A stretch of 64,000 bases of DNA from Janthinobacterium tructae (GCF_006517255.1 NZ_CP041185.1:2728001-2792000); one strand, 5' to 3'; shown: positions 33,747 through 43,347, numbered from the stretch's first letter. Numbers and translations: made by a program. The notes: generated by a model not told the origin, from the sequence alone.

Positions 33747-35090
33747 TCATTGCGAAAAGCCCTGGTAATACTCGCGCGCATCGTGGCGCAAGCCCCACCA
33801 GGGCAGATACGCATGGTTGCCGCTGCGCGCGCGGAACCATGGCTTGCCGGGCTGGATCGGCCGCACGACGGCGGGCGGCGCCACCACCAGCGCCACGGGG
33901 GCCGACAGGTCGCTGGTGCCGGCCACCAGCACGGGTTTCCCGAAATGGTGCGCGTAGGCGATGCCCAGCGCCACGTTCGTCAGGGCCGTGCCCGCGCCCG
34001 TCTCGCCCAGCACGGCCGTCAGATTGAAGCTTTGCTTGAGGAAATCGAATTCCGGCAATTGCACGGTGAGCGTCTGCGCCAGCGCACCGAGCCGTGCGGA
34101 CGAATCCTGGTGCGTATTGCCGGCGTCGTGGATGAGATAGCCGATCCCGGTCTCCGCTTGATTGGCCTTAGCCGCAGCCTCTTCGATGGCCGCCATCCAC
34201 GCCTGCACCAGGCGCGGTGGTTCGCCCTTTTTGACGTCAAAATCCGCCACAGCCTTGCTGCTTGGATAGCCTAGCCACGCCAGCGGCGCCCGCTCCGTCT
34301 TGTAGTCGGGACCGGCCAGCACCAGCAACACCAGGTTTTCGTTGATCTGCCGGTCCAGAGGCCGGCTGGGCGCATCCCAGTTCATGGCCCATACGGTTTC
34401 CTTGGGGTGGCTTTGCAGGTAGTCGAGCGCGGCGGCCAAGGAGGTAAAACCAGCGTTGGGGCCGCCCGTGGTGATGCGGACGTCGGGTGGGGTCGCGCGA
34501 GTCCAGAGAGTGGGGAAGTTGGGATTGCCGATGTCAAAGGTATCACCAATGTACTCGCGCACAAAATCCGTCGCATCCGCAAGATCCAGCTTTCCTTCAG
34601 GAATCGCATACTCAACATGGATGCCGGCCAACTCACGCCAACGCGACCTGTCCTTTGCTGAGTGGACATTGTAGAAATACTCAGGATCTGAAAAATACGG
34701 GCTACGGAATAAATTCATAACTTCACGAATGTACTTACGATGATAACCACGAAACGTTTCCTGACCTTCATTTCCAGCGACGACAGGTGAAACAGCCTGT
34801 AAACTAGAATACTTGATAGGGTTTTCCTTGACCATATCGTCGGCAGGATTTGGTTGCACCAGTCCCATAGTCCACAGCAATTGCCACTCCGTGGGGTAAT
34901 CCCGCCGTTGCAAAGGGTTCAGCCATTGCACGGCGACCACTTGTGCCATGTACGGTCGCTTGACCGTGTCAGGTGAGGCGGTAACGGCATTTTCCGGCGT
35001 AGTAGGCGATGAACGAAGACGCGCGCAGGCCGTCAGAAAAATTAGCGCCAAAAACACAAGCAATGCATACAAAAAAAATGATTTCAACAT
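33747..35090 (-). CDS. Tla3-type T6SS lipase adapter (DUF2875 family)
   Basis: A 447-residue protein resembling the DUF2875 family, whose studied member Tla3 of Pseudomonas aeruginosa helps load the lipase effector Tle3 onto VgrG. It starts with a hydrophobic segment and a lipobox-like LTAC (cysteine at residue 22), so it may be a lipoprotein or membrane-anchored. Notable stretches are QVVAVQWLNPLQRRDYPTEW, near the N-terminus, and GIGYLIHDAGNTHQDSSARL. ATG 35090 was chosen because GGAGAG lies six bases upstream; a frame start at 35129 would put 13 residues before the signal. Its N-terminal third is visibly less GC-rich than the rest. It follows the Tle3 gene by 69 bases. Assignment is from family resemblance and context. 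Confidence 0.8.
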   Translation of the reverse strand: MLKSFFLYALLVFLALIFLTACARLRSSPTTPENAVTASPDTVKRPYMAQVVAVQWLNPLQRRDYPTEWQLLWTMGLVQPNPADDMVKENPIKYSSLQAVSPVVAGNEGQETFRGYHRKYIREVMNLFRSPYFSDPEYFYNVHSAKDRSRWRELAGIHVEYAIPEGKLDLADATDFVREYIGDTFDIGNPNFPTLWTRATPPDVRITTGGPNAGFTSLAAALDYLQSHPKETVWAMNWDAPSRPLDRQINENLVLLVLAGPDYKTERAPLAWLGYPSSKAVADFDVKKGEPPRLVQAWMAAIEEAAAKANQAETGIGYLIHDAGNTHQDSSARLGALAQTLTVQLPEFDFLKQSFNLTAVLGETGAGTALTNVALGIAYAHHFGKPVLVAGTSDLSAPVALVVAPPAVVRPIQPGKPWFRARSGNHAYLPWWGLRHDAREYYQGFSQ

Positions 35091-35159
35091 GCGAGACTCT
35101 CCATGGTGGAAACAACTTGTGAGTAACATTCTTAATAAGGGGAATCAATCGACATGGAA

Positions 35160-37409
35160 TTACCCATGCGCCATTTCACCCGACGTCGGCCTCGCGTCCA
35201 GTGGCGGATTTTCACGCTGATCGATGATTAATGTCGGCATGCCAGCCTCGCATCCGGACTGTTTTACCCAAGCAGAAATAGTTTTCCGATGGAGCTCTCC
35301 TTTATTAAAATATTCCAGGAATTCGATGGCAGAATTATCGTCACCCACCCACTTCAACAACCTCCAATCCGCCGCCACCCTCAACTTGCGCAGCTGATCC
35401 GGCTTGATGCGGCACACGCCTATCGCCACGTCATACGCGAGCGCCCGCTCTGCGTGCATGGGGTTGGTCAGGATGGTGGAATGGTCGGTGGCGTAGGCGC
35501 CGGCCTGGCTGGACATCATTTCCGCTATCCGCGTGCTGCGCCATGCTTGGTATTCGGCGTCGGGCGTGGCGTTGGGCATTTCCTGCTGCACTTTTTGACC
35601 TGCGGGACTTTTCCCTTCCCGTATGGCTTGCGCGCGTATCACCGCGCGCTGCTCGAATCGCAGGCGCGCCTCGTCATCGGCCGTGCCCCTGGCGCTGTCC
35701 ATGCGTTTGGCTTCGCTTTTCGCCGCCTGCCCCTGCAGGCCGCCGGGCGGAATTTCATGATTGGCAAGGTAATCGTCGCCGGACGCGCGCTGCTTGCCGG
35801 CCTGGCGCGATTCGCCGGGCGGCTCGTAGCCTTCGTCGAATTCCTCGCTTGTCTGGCCAAAGCGCAAGGACTGCGGCTTGAAGGGCGGCAGCAGGTCGGG
35901 CGCGTTCAGTTCGATTTTCCAGTCTTTGTGGGGCGAGGCATTGCAAGGGCTTTGAGCCAGGCCCGTTGCCACGATAAACAAGGGCGCAAACCCGACCGTC
36001 AGGATGGTGGAAAAGGAGCCCTCGCTGGCCTCGACGCCCTGCTTGATGGAATACGACGCATATTTCTGCGCCGGAAACCAGAAGTCCTTGCCGCCCGGCG
36101 CAGGCTTGCGCCAGTGATCGCTCCAGTAGTGATAGCTGCCTTGCTTGCCCACCTCAAACCCCTGGGCAAACACGCGCTGTACGCACACGCCTGCGGCCTC
36201 GGTGGCCGCCAGCTCGCCGCCGTCCTTGCTGTCCTTGGCCAGCGAACCCGACAGGCCGCGCCAGCCGATGCCCTCGATGGCCACGGACGACACCACCACG
36301 TCGTGCGGATTGCAATAGATGGTCACCCTGCCATACGATGATTTCTTGCCGCCCCGGGCGGCGCCGGCAATCCCGTATTGTTCACGATCTTTGGCGGCGG
36401 AAAAACCGTGCTGCGCGTTGGCCATGCAGCGGTCGATTTCCTCGTCTGTCTGCGCCTCGCCCAGGCTGGCGCGCTGGCCGATGATGGCAAAGAAGTTTTT
36501 CAAGGTGGCGATGCGCGCCTGCACCGTCACCCTGCCCGTGCTGCCGTCCGCCGCACGCAGATTGCCGGCCACCCAGTTCTCGGCGCTATTGCTTTTCGCC
36601 AGGCTGTACGGCGAATTGCAAATCACATAGTTGTCGGCCACGCAGGGGAAATTGTCCTTCACCTTGGGCAGCTTTGCGCCCAGAAAGGCGGCCGCCATCG
36701 CCACCATCGTGCCCTGGCTGTGGCACACGATGGTAACGGGCACGTCGGCCTGCTGCTGACGGATGGCTTCAACCAGCCTGGCCAGACGATAGGCGGCCAG
36801 CACGAAATACGCTCGCGGCGGGCAGCTGTACACTTGCCGTTCCGGGAAGGGATTCATGTGCTGGATGGTGTTCCACAAGAATAAACCCTCGCTCAGCCCG
36901 TCCTTCCACAAGTCGGCCAGCGCACTGCAACCATTGGCAAACGGGCCACCGCCCCAGTAGTCTTCTTCGTTCAGGTAGATGCCCTTGCCGTATTGCTGCA
37001 GTTCCTCGCCGCAAGCCTTGTAGCCCCAGCGAAAACGGATCACGGGAGAAAAAGTGCCGGCATCGCGGATCAAGGTATCGGCCGACATTTCCGGGTTGAG
37101 AAAGCCTTCGGCCGTGACCTCGGCGCCATAATTGACCGCCTTCAGTTCGCCGCCTTCCACGCCGTGATGCATGATGTGCTCGCAGTTGCGCTTGAGGCGC
37201 TCGTTCAGGCCCTTGCACAGTCCCTCTTCGGCTGCCGCGTACCACTCGCCATCGGAATTGACGCCGTGCACGAAGATCACGATGCCGGGCAGCGGCAGTT
37301 GCTGCAGCGTGTCCCGGTCGCTGCTCTGGAAATTGGCGTTGCAGGAGAACTGACCGAGGATATCGATTGTGGGGTCGTCGCACAGCGGTGGATGGGGATC
37401 GAATTGCAT
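35160..37409 (-). CDS. Tle3-type T6SS lipase effector
   Basis: A 749-residue alpha/beta-hydrolase effector resembling the Tle3 (DUF3274-containing) phospholipases delivered by VgrG. An oxyanion-hole segment IVIFVHGVN lies at about 43-51. The nucleophile elbow is VCHSQGTM, serine 231, so the usual first glycine of GxSxG is cysteine. The C-terminal half is charged and has a hydrophobic stretch near 470-490 (LTVGFAPLFIVATGLAQ). It lies 23 bases after vgrG with GGAGG upstream, so it is cotranscribed with its carrier, and the Tla3-type adapter follows. The expected target is phospholipid of competing cells or hosts. No DUF3304-like immunity gene is visible beside it. Confidence 0.82.
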   Translation of the reverse strand: MQFDPHPPLCDDPTIDILGQFSCNANFQSSDRDTLQQLPLPGIVIFVHGVNSDGEWYAAAEEGLCKGLNERLKRNCEHIMHHGVEGGELKAVNYGAEVTAEGFLNPEMSADTLIRDAGTFSPVIRFRWGYKACGEELQQYGKGIYLNEEDYWGGGPFANGCSALADLWKDGLSEGLFLWNTIQHMNPFPERQVYSCPPRAYFVLAAYRLARLVEAIRQQQADVPVTIVCHSQGTMVAMAAAFLGAKLPKVKDNFPCVADNYVICNSPYSLAKSNSAENWVAGNLRAADGSTGRVTVQARIATLKNFFAIIGQRASLGEAQTDEEIDRCMANAQHGFSAAKDREQYGIAGAARGGKKSSYGRVTIYCNPHDVVVSSVAIEGIGWRGLSGSLAKDSKDGGELAATEAAGVCVQRVFAQGFEVGKQGSYHYWSDHWRKPAPGGKDFWFPAQKYASYSIKQGVEASEGSFSTILTVGFAPLFIVATGLAQSPCNASPHKDWKIELNAPDLLPPFKPQSLRFGQTSEEFDEGYEPPGESRQAGKQRASGDDYLANHEIPPGGLQGQAAKSEAKRMDSARGTADDEARLRFEQRAVIRAQAIREGKSPAGQKVQQEMPNATPDAEYQAWRSTRIAEMMSSQAGAYATDHSTILTNPMHAERALAYDVAIGVCRIKPDQLRKLRVAADWRLLKWVGDDNSAIEFLEYFNKGELHRKTISAWVKQSGCEAGMPTLIIDQRENPPLDARPTSGEMAHG

Positions 37410-37432
37410 GGTATGGCCTCCGATGTCGGGTC

Positions 37433-40177
37433 TCAGGAACGGCGGCGGAAGAAAAATCCCTTCAGCCGCTGCAGGTGATCGGTTTCCACCTTCGGCCCGC
37501 GCCCGTCGGCGCCGCTGACGCCCGTCAGCGGACTGTCGCCTTCGCGCTCGATGTGCACTTCCACGCCGTCGACGGGCAAGCCATCGGTGGGACGCAGCAA
37601 GCGCGGCACGCGGCCCAGCTCGCCCTCGCCGAAGGTGGGCCGCTCGCCTTTCATGCTGGCCGGGCCGTTCCAGTGGTGACCGTCGGTCTTGACCGTCAGC
37701 GCGCCGGGTCCGCCCAGCTCGACCTCACCACCGGACAGTTTCAGGTAGGCGCCGCCCGCCGTCATGAAGGTGATTTCATCCTGCGCCACGCCGACCAGGC
37801 GCGTGCCGGCTGTCAGGCGGATCTCCTTGGCGGCGTCCGCCTGCAGAAGATCGTGCTGGCTTTGCAGCAAGAACTTGCCAAAATGGGCCACCTGCACGAT
37901 GCCGTCCTGGTGCGCGAACAGGGAAATGCCCTTGCCCGCGTTGACGTTGCAGCGCTGGGCCGCGCTCAGTTGCAAATGCTGTTGGGCCACCAGGTCGATA
38001 TTCGCGCCCGCGTTGCCGCTGATGGTTTGGGGGGTACTCAGCGCCACGCCCTCGGGCGCCGTGATGCTGACGGCGGCCTGGTCGGCGGCAATCGCGGCCC
38101 CCAGCGCCTTGCTGCCGGCCGCGTCCAGCGCCAGCGCCTGGTGCTGGGCGGCAAAATCGCCCAGGGAGCTAAACAATTCCAGGCATTCCTGCATCACGGC
38201 GGCATGCTCGCTGCCGTCGAGCTGCTTGCCGCTGGCGCCCAGCTGTTTCCAGGCCGAAATCAGCAGCGAGCGGGCCGTGCGCACGCTGCCGCTGGCGTCG
38301 CTGCGCAATTCAAAGCCGTCGCCGCGCTGCCGCCCTGCGCCGTCGCTGCGCGGTTCGGTCAGATAGCCGAGGTTCAATTGCGTGGCCGCCTGGTCGCTGG
38401 CCAGCTGCGCGCTGATCTGCGACGGCGTGTCGTCAAAGCACAGCTGGTTGCCGCGCCCACCGCGCACTTCGCGGCTGCGCATGCCGGACAGATAACGGTT
38501 GCCCGGCAAGGCGCCGCGGCTGCTCAGGCCCGGCGGCACGCCCACGGCGTTGTACAGCTGGCCCACGATGATGGGCCGGTCCGGGTCGCCGCCAAGAAAG
38601 TCGATCAGCACTTCGGCGCCGATGCGCGGCAAGCTTACCGTGCCGCATTGGTTGCCGCTGCCCGGGCCATTGCCGGTCCAGCTCGATGCCACGCGCACCC
38701 AGGCCGAATCGCGCTCCGTATCGGACGCGCCGGAACCGTTGGCATGCGCGTGATCTTGCGCGCGCGTCGCAACAAAACGCACATTGACGCGCCCCAGCGC
38801 ATCGCAATGCACTTCCTCGCCGGCAGGCCCTACGACCAGCGCGCTTTGCAGGCGCACCACCGGCAAGTCGCTGCGCGGATCAAAAGCGGGCACGATGTCG
38901 ACGCCGCGCCGCACGCAGGTAAAACGATTGCGATAGCGCAAGATCGACGCTGGCTCGGCAGCGGCAACCTGCGCCAGACCCGCGTCCGCCTGCCAGCCGC
39001 TGTGCGCGAACAAACGCTCTATGCGCGCATCCAGACCTTTAGGCAAGTTGTTACTGGCCAACACGCTCACGGCCGTGAGCACGAACTGGCGCTCGGCCGC
39101 CGGGTGCGTGTCGATCTCCGCATGTCCTTGCAGACTGAACCATTGACCCACACAGAAATCGCGCACGCAGCTTTCGCCCTGAAAACACTTGGTCTCCAGG
39201 TCGTGGCGCGCCATCGCCAACTGCCCCAGCAGGCGATGGTCGTCGTTGCCGGCGCCGGCAAGCGGCATTTCCACGATGTAGTCGTCCAGGCTGGCCGCCA
39301 GGCGATTGCCGTTACCGCCCTGGTCCGCCTTGCCGCCCGCTTGGGTGCGCATGAATTGCGGGCTGTGCGGGTGGCCGTCATCCCAGCTGTAGCGCTCCGA
39401 CTTTCCGGGCTGCAAGCGACGCACGGCATTCCAGGCCGTGACCGTGTCGCGCTCTTCGGTGGCGTCATCGCGGTGATAGCGTACCGTGCCGGCCGCGTTT
39501 TGCGCCAGGCGGCTGGCGTCGTCGAATAGCAGCAGAGTATGCACGGGCACGTGGGCGGCGTGCGCGCTGGCGGGCGCTCCCGCCTGGAAACACCAGGCGA
39601 TGCCGCGGCGCCTGAGCAGGCGGCGGATAAAGGCGGCATCGGATTCATTGTGCTGCATCGTGAATTCGCGCACGGGCAGGCTGCGCGCCGCCAGCGCCGC
39701 ATCGATGGCGAGATCCAGGCTGGCGGCGAGCACGCTATTGCCCTGCCGCCACTCCTCAAACAGAAGCTGCACGATCTGCAATTCGTGCTTGTTGCGAAAC
39801 ACGCGCGTGTTGACGCGTTTTTCCATCAAGGCCAGACCGTCGCGCAGCACCAGCTGATAGGTCGCCAGGCCGCCATCGCTTTGCCCCGCGCTCGCTTCGG
39901 CGACGATGCCGCAGACCCTGCGCAGCTGCCCGCGGTCGGTGACGATCTGCAATTCGGCTGGCACGGCGATGAACTGTTTCAGCGGCAGTTGCGCCTCGGT
40001 GGCCACGCACAGGATGCGGTACTCGATCCCGCCGCAGATCGCCTCGCTGCCGCTGATGCGCTGCGGCAGCAAGACATCCTCATTGATGCCTTCCGGGTAA
40101 GCGAGGCGCAGCCGCAGAGCACGCTTGTCGGTAGTCAAGGCCTTGTCCACGGCCAGCCATTGCGCGAAGTCTTCCAT
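37433..40177 (-). CDS. VgrG spike protein of a type VI secretion system
   Basis: A 914-residue VgrG forming the trimeric spike that carries effectors. The N-terminal phage gp27-like part covers about residues 1-370 (EFTMQHNESDAAFIRRLLRRRGI). The OB-fold/gp5 part includes WVRVASSWTGNGPGSGNQ, LPRIGAEVLIDFLGGDPDRP and IIVGQLYNA. A DUF2345-type helical spike region follows to about 840. The last 60 residues (LPVDGVEVHIEREGDSPLTG and onward) form a tail that could dock the Tle3 effector encoded next. AAGGAAG precedes the start. It lies 47 bases after tssG. No enzymatic C-terminal domain such as a metalloprotease was recognised. Confidence 0.92.
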   Translation of the reverse strand: MEDFAQWLAVDKALTTDKRALRLRLAYPEGINEDVLLPQRISGSEAICGGIEYRILCVATEAQLPLKQFIAVPAELQIVTDRGQLRRVCGIVAEASAGQSDGGLATYQLVLRDGLALMEKRVNTRVFRNKHELQIVQLLFEEWRQGNSVLAASLDLAIDAALAARSLPVREFTMQHNESDAAFIRRLLRRRGIAWCFQAGAPASAHAAHVPVHTLLLFDDASRLAQNAAGTVRYHRDDATEERDTVTAWNAVRRLQPGKSERYSWDDGHPHSPQFMRTQAGGKADQGGNGNRLAASLDDYIVEMPLAGAGNDDHRLLGQLAMARHDLETKCFQGESCVRDFCVGQWFSLQGHAEIDTHPAAERQFVLTAVSVLASNNLPKGLDARIERLFAHSGWQADAGLAQVAAAEPASILRYRNRFTCVRRGVDIVPAFDPRSDLPVVRLQSALVVGPAGEEVHCDALGRVNVRFVATRAQDHAHANGSGASDTERDSAWVRVASSWTGNGPGSGNQCGTVSLPRIGAEVLIDFLGGDPDRPIIVGQLYNAVGVPPGLSSRGALPGNRYLSGMRSREVRGGRGNQLCFDDTPSQISAQLASDQAATQLNLGYLTEPRSDGAGRQRGDGFELRSDASGSVRTARSLLISAWKQLGASGKQLDGSEHAAVMQECLELFSSLGDFAAQHQALALDAAGSKALGAAIAADQAAVSITAPEGVALSTPQTISGNAGANIDLVAQQHLQLSAAQRCNVNAGKGISLFAHQDGIVQVAHFGKFLLQSQHDLLQADAAKEIRLTAGTRLVGVAQDEITFMTAGGAYLKLSGGEVELGGPGALTVKTDGHHWNGPASMKGERPTFGEGELGRVPRLLRPTDGLPVDGVEVHIEREGDSPLTGVSGADGRGPKVETDHLQRLKGFFFRRRS

Positions 40178-40224
40178 GGTTTTCTTCCTTCCAGCAGTCA
40201 GCGGGGTCCATCAATAAGGCGGTC

Positions 40225-41253
40225 TCAGGCGGAACCATCGAATCGAATGTCGTAATGCATGTCGTCACGCTCACGGGCCGGCAGCTTGTCGGCCAAAAAG
40301 GCATCCTCCGCCAGGCAGGCGCCCATGCCCAGGACGCAGGTGCGCACATCTTCCCGGCGCAGCACCAGGCGTATTTCAAAGCTCATGCCAGGCAAGCCAA
40401 ACAGGCCCAGCATCTGACGCAGGGCCAGCGCACCGGGGCGTCCGGGCAAGAAATCCTCATAGACACGGCGCGCCAGCGGCCCCAGCACCAGGCGCACGCG
40501 CAAGTCGGCGCGCCGGCAGCGCTCGCCCAGCATGGTGCCTTGTCCAAGCCGCACGTTGGCGCTAGCCAGCAAGGTGCGCTCCTGCGGCGCGCGCCGGAAC
40601 CAGGCGCCCACAAAACGCTGTATGCGCACGGGCACGCCGAAATACCCGGCCAGCAGCGCCTGCATCACGTCGGCCGCCACGGGCCGGTGCCGCAGCAAGG
40701 CCGCATAATGGGCCAGCACATGCGCTGGCAAGCCATGTTCCTGCCTGGCCACCTCGGCAGGCAGGGCGCCCGCCAGCGCCAGTTGCATGGGCAGGAAATC
40801 GCCGCCGTCGGCGTCCATCTGGCATTCGATGCGGTAGCGGGCCCAGGCCTGGTAAAACAAGGCCAGCGCGCGTTGCGAGAGCGTGTCGAGCCAGGCACGG
40901 GGACCGCCATCGCCCGTCTGCCGCTCGTGGCGGGCGAGCGTTTCCGTGTAATGCAGCGGCAAGCTGCCATGCACGCCTAAAAAACCCAGCATGGCCGCCT
41001 GCACATGCACCTGCGTTTCGCCGTCCGCCTGCGGTTCCAGCCACAGCTGTTCGATTTCGCCCGGCGCAAACGACAGCGATGCGCTGCCATGCAGGCGCAG
41101 ATAATCCTCAAACACCTGCTCCTGCGAAATGCCCTGCTGCATCAGCCAGGCAGACAGCAGGCGCACCGCCTGAAAGAAGCCGGTGCCGGACGGATCGGCC
41201 AGCAGGCGCGCGACTACACCAGTGTCTGGTTTCCATTGCGTGGCAGGCAGCAC
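40225..41253 (-). CDS. tssG: T6SS baseplate protein TssG
   Basis: A 342-residue baseplate subunit of the TssG (ImpH) family, which forms the TssF2-TssG wedge with its neighbour. Recognisable segments are GTGFFQAVRLLSAWL, MLGFLGVHGSLPLHYTE, FYQAWARYR and the C-terminal FGLPGMSFEIRLVLRREDV. The start is GTG at 41253, supported by AAAGGAG five bases upstream. It overlaps the end of tssF by 40 bases, showing tight coupling. Length is within the usual 300-350 residues. Confidence 0.93.
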   Translation of the reverse strand: MLPATQWKPDTGVVARLLADPSGTGFFQAVRLLSAWLMQQGISQEQVFEDYLRLHGSASLSFAPGEIEQLWLEPQADGETQVHVQAAMLGFLGVHGSLPLHYTETLARHERQTGDGGPRAWLDTLSQRALALFYQAWARYRIECQMDADGGDFLPMQLALAGALPAEVARQEHGLPAHVLAHYAALLRHRPVAADVMQALLAGYFGVPVRIQRFVGAWFRRAPQERTLLASANVRLGQGTMLGERCRRADLRVRLVLGPLARRVYEDFLPGRPGALALRQMLGLFGLPGMSFEIRLVLRREDVRTCVLGMGACLAEDAFLADKLPARERDDMHYDIRFDGSA

Positions 41254-43055
41254 AGCAACTCCTTTCCAGTCTTCTGCGACAAGACGATCAGGCGGGTAAA
41301 TGAGGCCAGGTGGACATACAGCCCGAGAAAGCGTTCGATCACCTGGGCAAAGGCATGCAAGCCGCTGCCGACAAAGGCTTCTTCATCGACGGACAGCAAG
41401 ACGTCGATGCCAAAGACCAGGCTGCCGCCCGCCTCGTCCTGCAGCCAGGTACTCGCGGCGCGCTGGCGCAGTCCCGTCAAGCCCGCGATCTGGCGCGCGG
41501 CGCTGGCCGAACCGGGCAAGTTATACAACTCGAGTATTTGCTTAAAGAGCGGCAAGCCCTGTTCATTCAGCGACTGATGGTTCAGGGACAATTGCGCGAT
41601 CAGCCGCCAATGCGACGCCGCGCCCGCAGGGAAGCGGCACGGCGCGCCGGGTTTGCGCAGCAGGCGCACCGGCAAGGCGCTGGCCACGCCGTCATGGTGC
41701 AGGTCGCCCGCGGCATTGCCCAACACCAGGCGGCCTGGCAAATCGCGGTTGCTGCAGGTCAGCATGATGGACACCGTTTGCGTCGCGTCGTGCAGCGGCT
41801 GCATGGCGCCGTCGACAAAGGCGATGCGCATGTCGTAGCCGGGATTGCTCAACGCCATGTCTTCGTCGCGCCGCGTCACCCAGTAGCGTCCCTGGCGCCC
41901 GCCCGCTTCGCCATGGCGCATCGAATAGAACGGGTGAAACGCATCGAGTGCGCCACCGCTCTGCGTTTCACTGAGCACCTGCACGCTATCGACGCTGTAA
42001 ATATCGTAGCAATGCGCCTGCCGCACCGATGGCAGCAGCACATGCTCGGCGCTCGCGTGCGTCAAGCGAATGGGATTGGCCGCCTGGCGAAACAGGTTGA
42101 CGACGGGTGTGCATCCCGTCACCAGATGCCTGGCGGACAGGGGCCGCAAGATGCGCGCGATATCCGCATCGGCCTGCACGTCGGCCAGCAGCAGGTGCAC
42201 GGTGCAGCGCCGGCAGGCCGGCGGCAACAGCGGGCGCAGCGCGGCCAGGTCCAGGTCGACGAAATTGAATTTATCCGGAAAGGCAAACCATTCGCCCAGC
42301 AGGCGGTAAGCGGGATGCGAGGCGGCCATGGCCGGCATCAAGGCATCCTCGCCGGCAAAGCCGACCGGATGCAAGGGCACTGCGTCCAGCGCATGCCATA
42401 CGCCATCGACTTCCACACAGGTACAACGCGCACGCAGGAACAGGCTGTCGCGCAAGGTGGCGCAAAAGGAAGGCTCGCCGTCGAGGAACAGGCGCAGCGT
42501 CGGCAGCGCGAGCCCGTCCAGAGTGGACGTGGCGCCCGTCGCTTCGAGCGTGATGCTGATCGCCGCCCCAAGATCCGGTGGCAGGCGCACTGCGGGCGGC
42601 GCCGCCACGATGGACTGGAAACGCACCTCGGACAGGCGCAGCGGCGCCACGGCGACATCGTAGGCGGTGGTGAACTTGCAGGCAACGCTCTGATGCTCCG
42701 CTGCATGCATGAGCGTGCCGCGCGGGATCACTGCCAGCTCGCTCACCGCCGCAAGGTCGTTATCGATGCGCGCAATGGCACAGGCAGGAAACGGGCGCAA
42801 ATAATGGGGGAAATTAACTTCCAGCAAAGTTTCGCTGAAGGTGCCGAAGCCATCGGCCAGCCGCTTCGCCGTGCGCGCATTGAACATGGCAAACGCCTGC
42901 AGCATGCGCGCCATGTGCGGATCGTCGGTGGTGCCCAAGTCACTGCCCACGATGCCCAGCGCACCGGCGATGGCCGGATAGCGCCGGGCAAACGCCTGAT
43001 TGTGCGCATGCAAGGTACCCAGTTCGCGCTCGTAATACTGCAACAACTCATCCAT
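41214..43055 (-). CDS. tssF: T6SS baseplate protein TssF
   Basis: A 613-residue baseplate subunit of the TssF (ImpG/VasA) family. The start MDELLQYYERELGTLHAHNQ is the family's typical N-terminus, and AFARRYPAIAGALGI and NFPHYLRPFPACAIA follow as expected. I chose ATG 43055 (GGGAG upstream) rather than the open frame to 43187, which would add 44 unrelated residues. It is the first gene of a minus-strand unit tssF-tssG-vgrG-tle3-tla3-PAAR. It diverges from a kinase gene across 292 AT-rich bases. The other core genes (tssA, B, C, E, H, J, K, L, M, hcp) are absent from the window. Confidence 0.93.
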   Translation of the reverse strand: MDELLQYYERELGTLHAHNQAFARRYPAIAGALGIVGSDLGTTDDPHMARMLQAFAMFNARTAKRLADGFGTFSETLLEVNFPHYLRPFPACAIARIDNDLAAVSELAVIPRGTLMHAAEHQSVACKFTTAYDVAVAPLRLSEVRFQSIVAAPPAVRLPPDLGAAISITLEATGATSTLDGLALPTLRLFLDGEPSFCATLRDSLFLRARCTCVEVDGVWHALDAVPLHPVGFAGEDALMPAMAASHPAYRLLGEWFAFPDKFNFVDLDLAALRPLLPPACRRCTVHLLLADVQADADIARILRPLSARHLVTGCTPVVNLFRQAANPIRLTHASAEHVLLPSVRQAHCYDIYSVDSVQVLSETQSGGALDAFHPFYSMRHGEAGGRQGRYWVTRRDEDMALSNPGYDMRIAFVDGAMQPLHDATQTVSIMLTCSNRDLPGRLVLGNAAGDLHHDGVASALPVRLLRKPGAPCRFPAGAASHWRLIAQLSLNHQSLNEQGLPLFKQILELYNLPGSASAARQIAGLTGLRQRAASTWLQDEAGGSLVFGIDVLLSVDEEAFVGSGLHAFAQVIERFLGLYVHLASFTRLIVLSQKTGKELLCCLPRNGNQTLV

Positions 43056-43219
43056 ACCTGCTCCCATCGCCTGATCGGCACATGCCGGTACAGCCTCGTC
43101 TGCATTATTGAGGAAGCGGGGAATAGGAAAATTGAGTTTGAACAAGATTGCATGCATCAGCAAGGAATGCCATCCCGACGCTGGCACAGCAACTTTTGTT
43201 CACTCCTTGCCAATATTAA

Positions 43220-43248
43220 TTGACTTATTCAAAACAATCGTTTTAAAT
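43220..43248 (+). promoter_or_regulatory. Candidate promoter of the kinase gene
   Basis: TTGACT (43220-43225), a 17-base spacer, then TTAAAT (43243-43248) in an AT-rich block between the divergent tssF and kinase genes. The leader would be about 95 bases and contain the inverted repeat at 43283-43314. Confidence 0.5.
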
Positions 43249-43282
43249 CAGGAAGTTACTCAAAATCAATCATTTTGGGCAC

Positions 43283-43314
43283 TCAAGCATCGCATTGACC
43301 CTTTCGATGCTTGA
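43283..43314 (+). promoter_or_regulatory. 10-bp perfect inverted repeat in the kinase leader
   Basis: TCAAGCATCG (43283-43292) and CGATGCTTGA (43305-43314) pair perfectly around a 12-base loop. It lies 33 bases before the kinase ATG and downstream of the candidate promoter, so it could be an operator blocking elongation or an mRNA hairpin. Confidence 0.5.
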
Positions 43315-43347
43315 CGTCCACGCTGATGCACTCTGAAGCCAAGGTAT

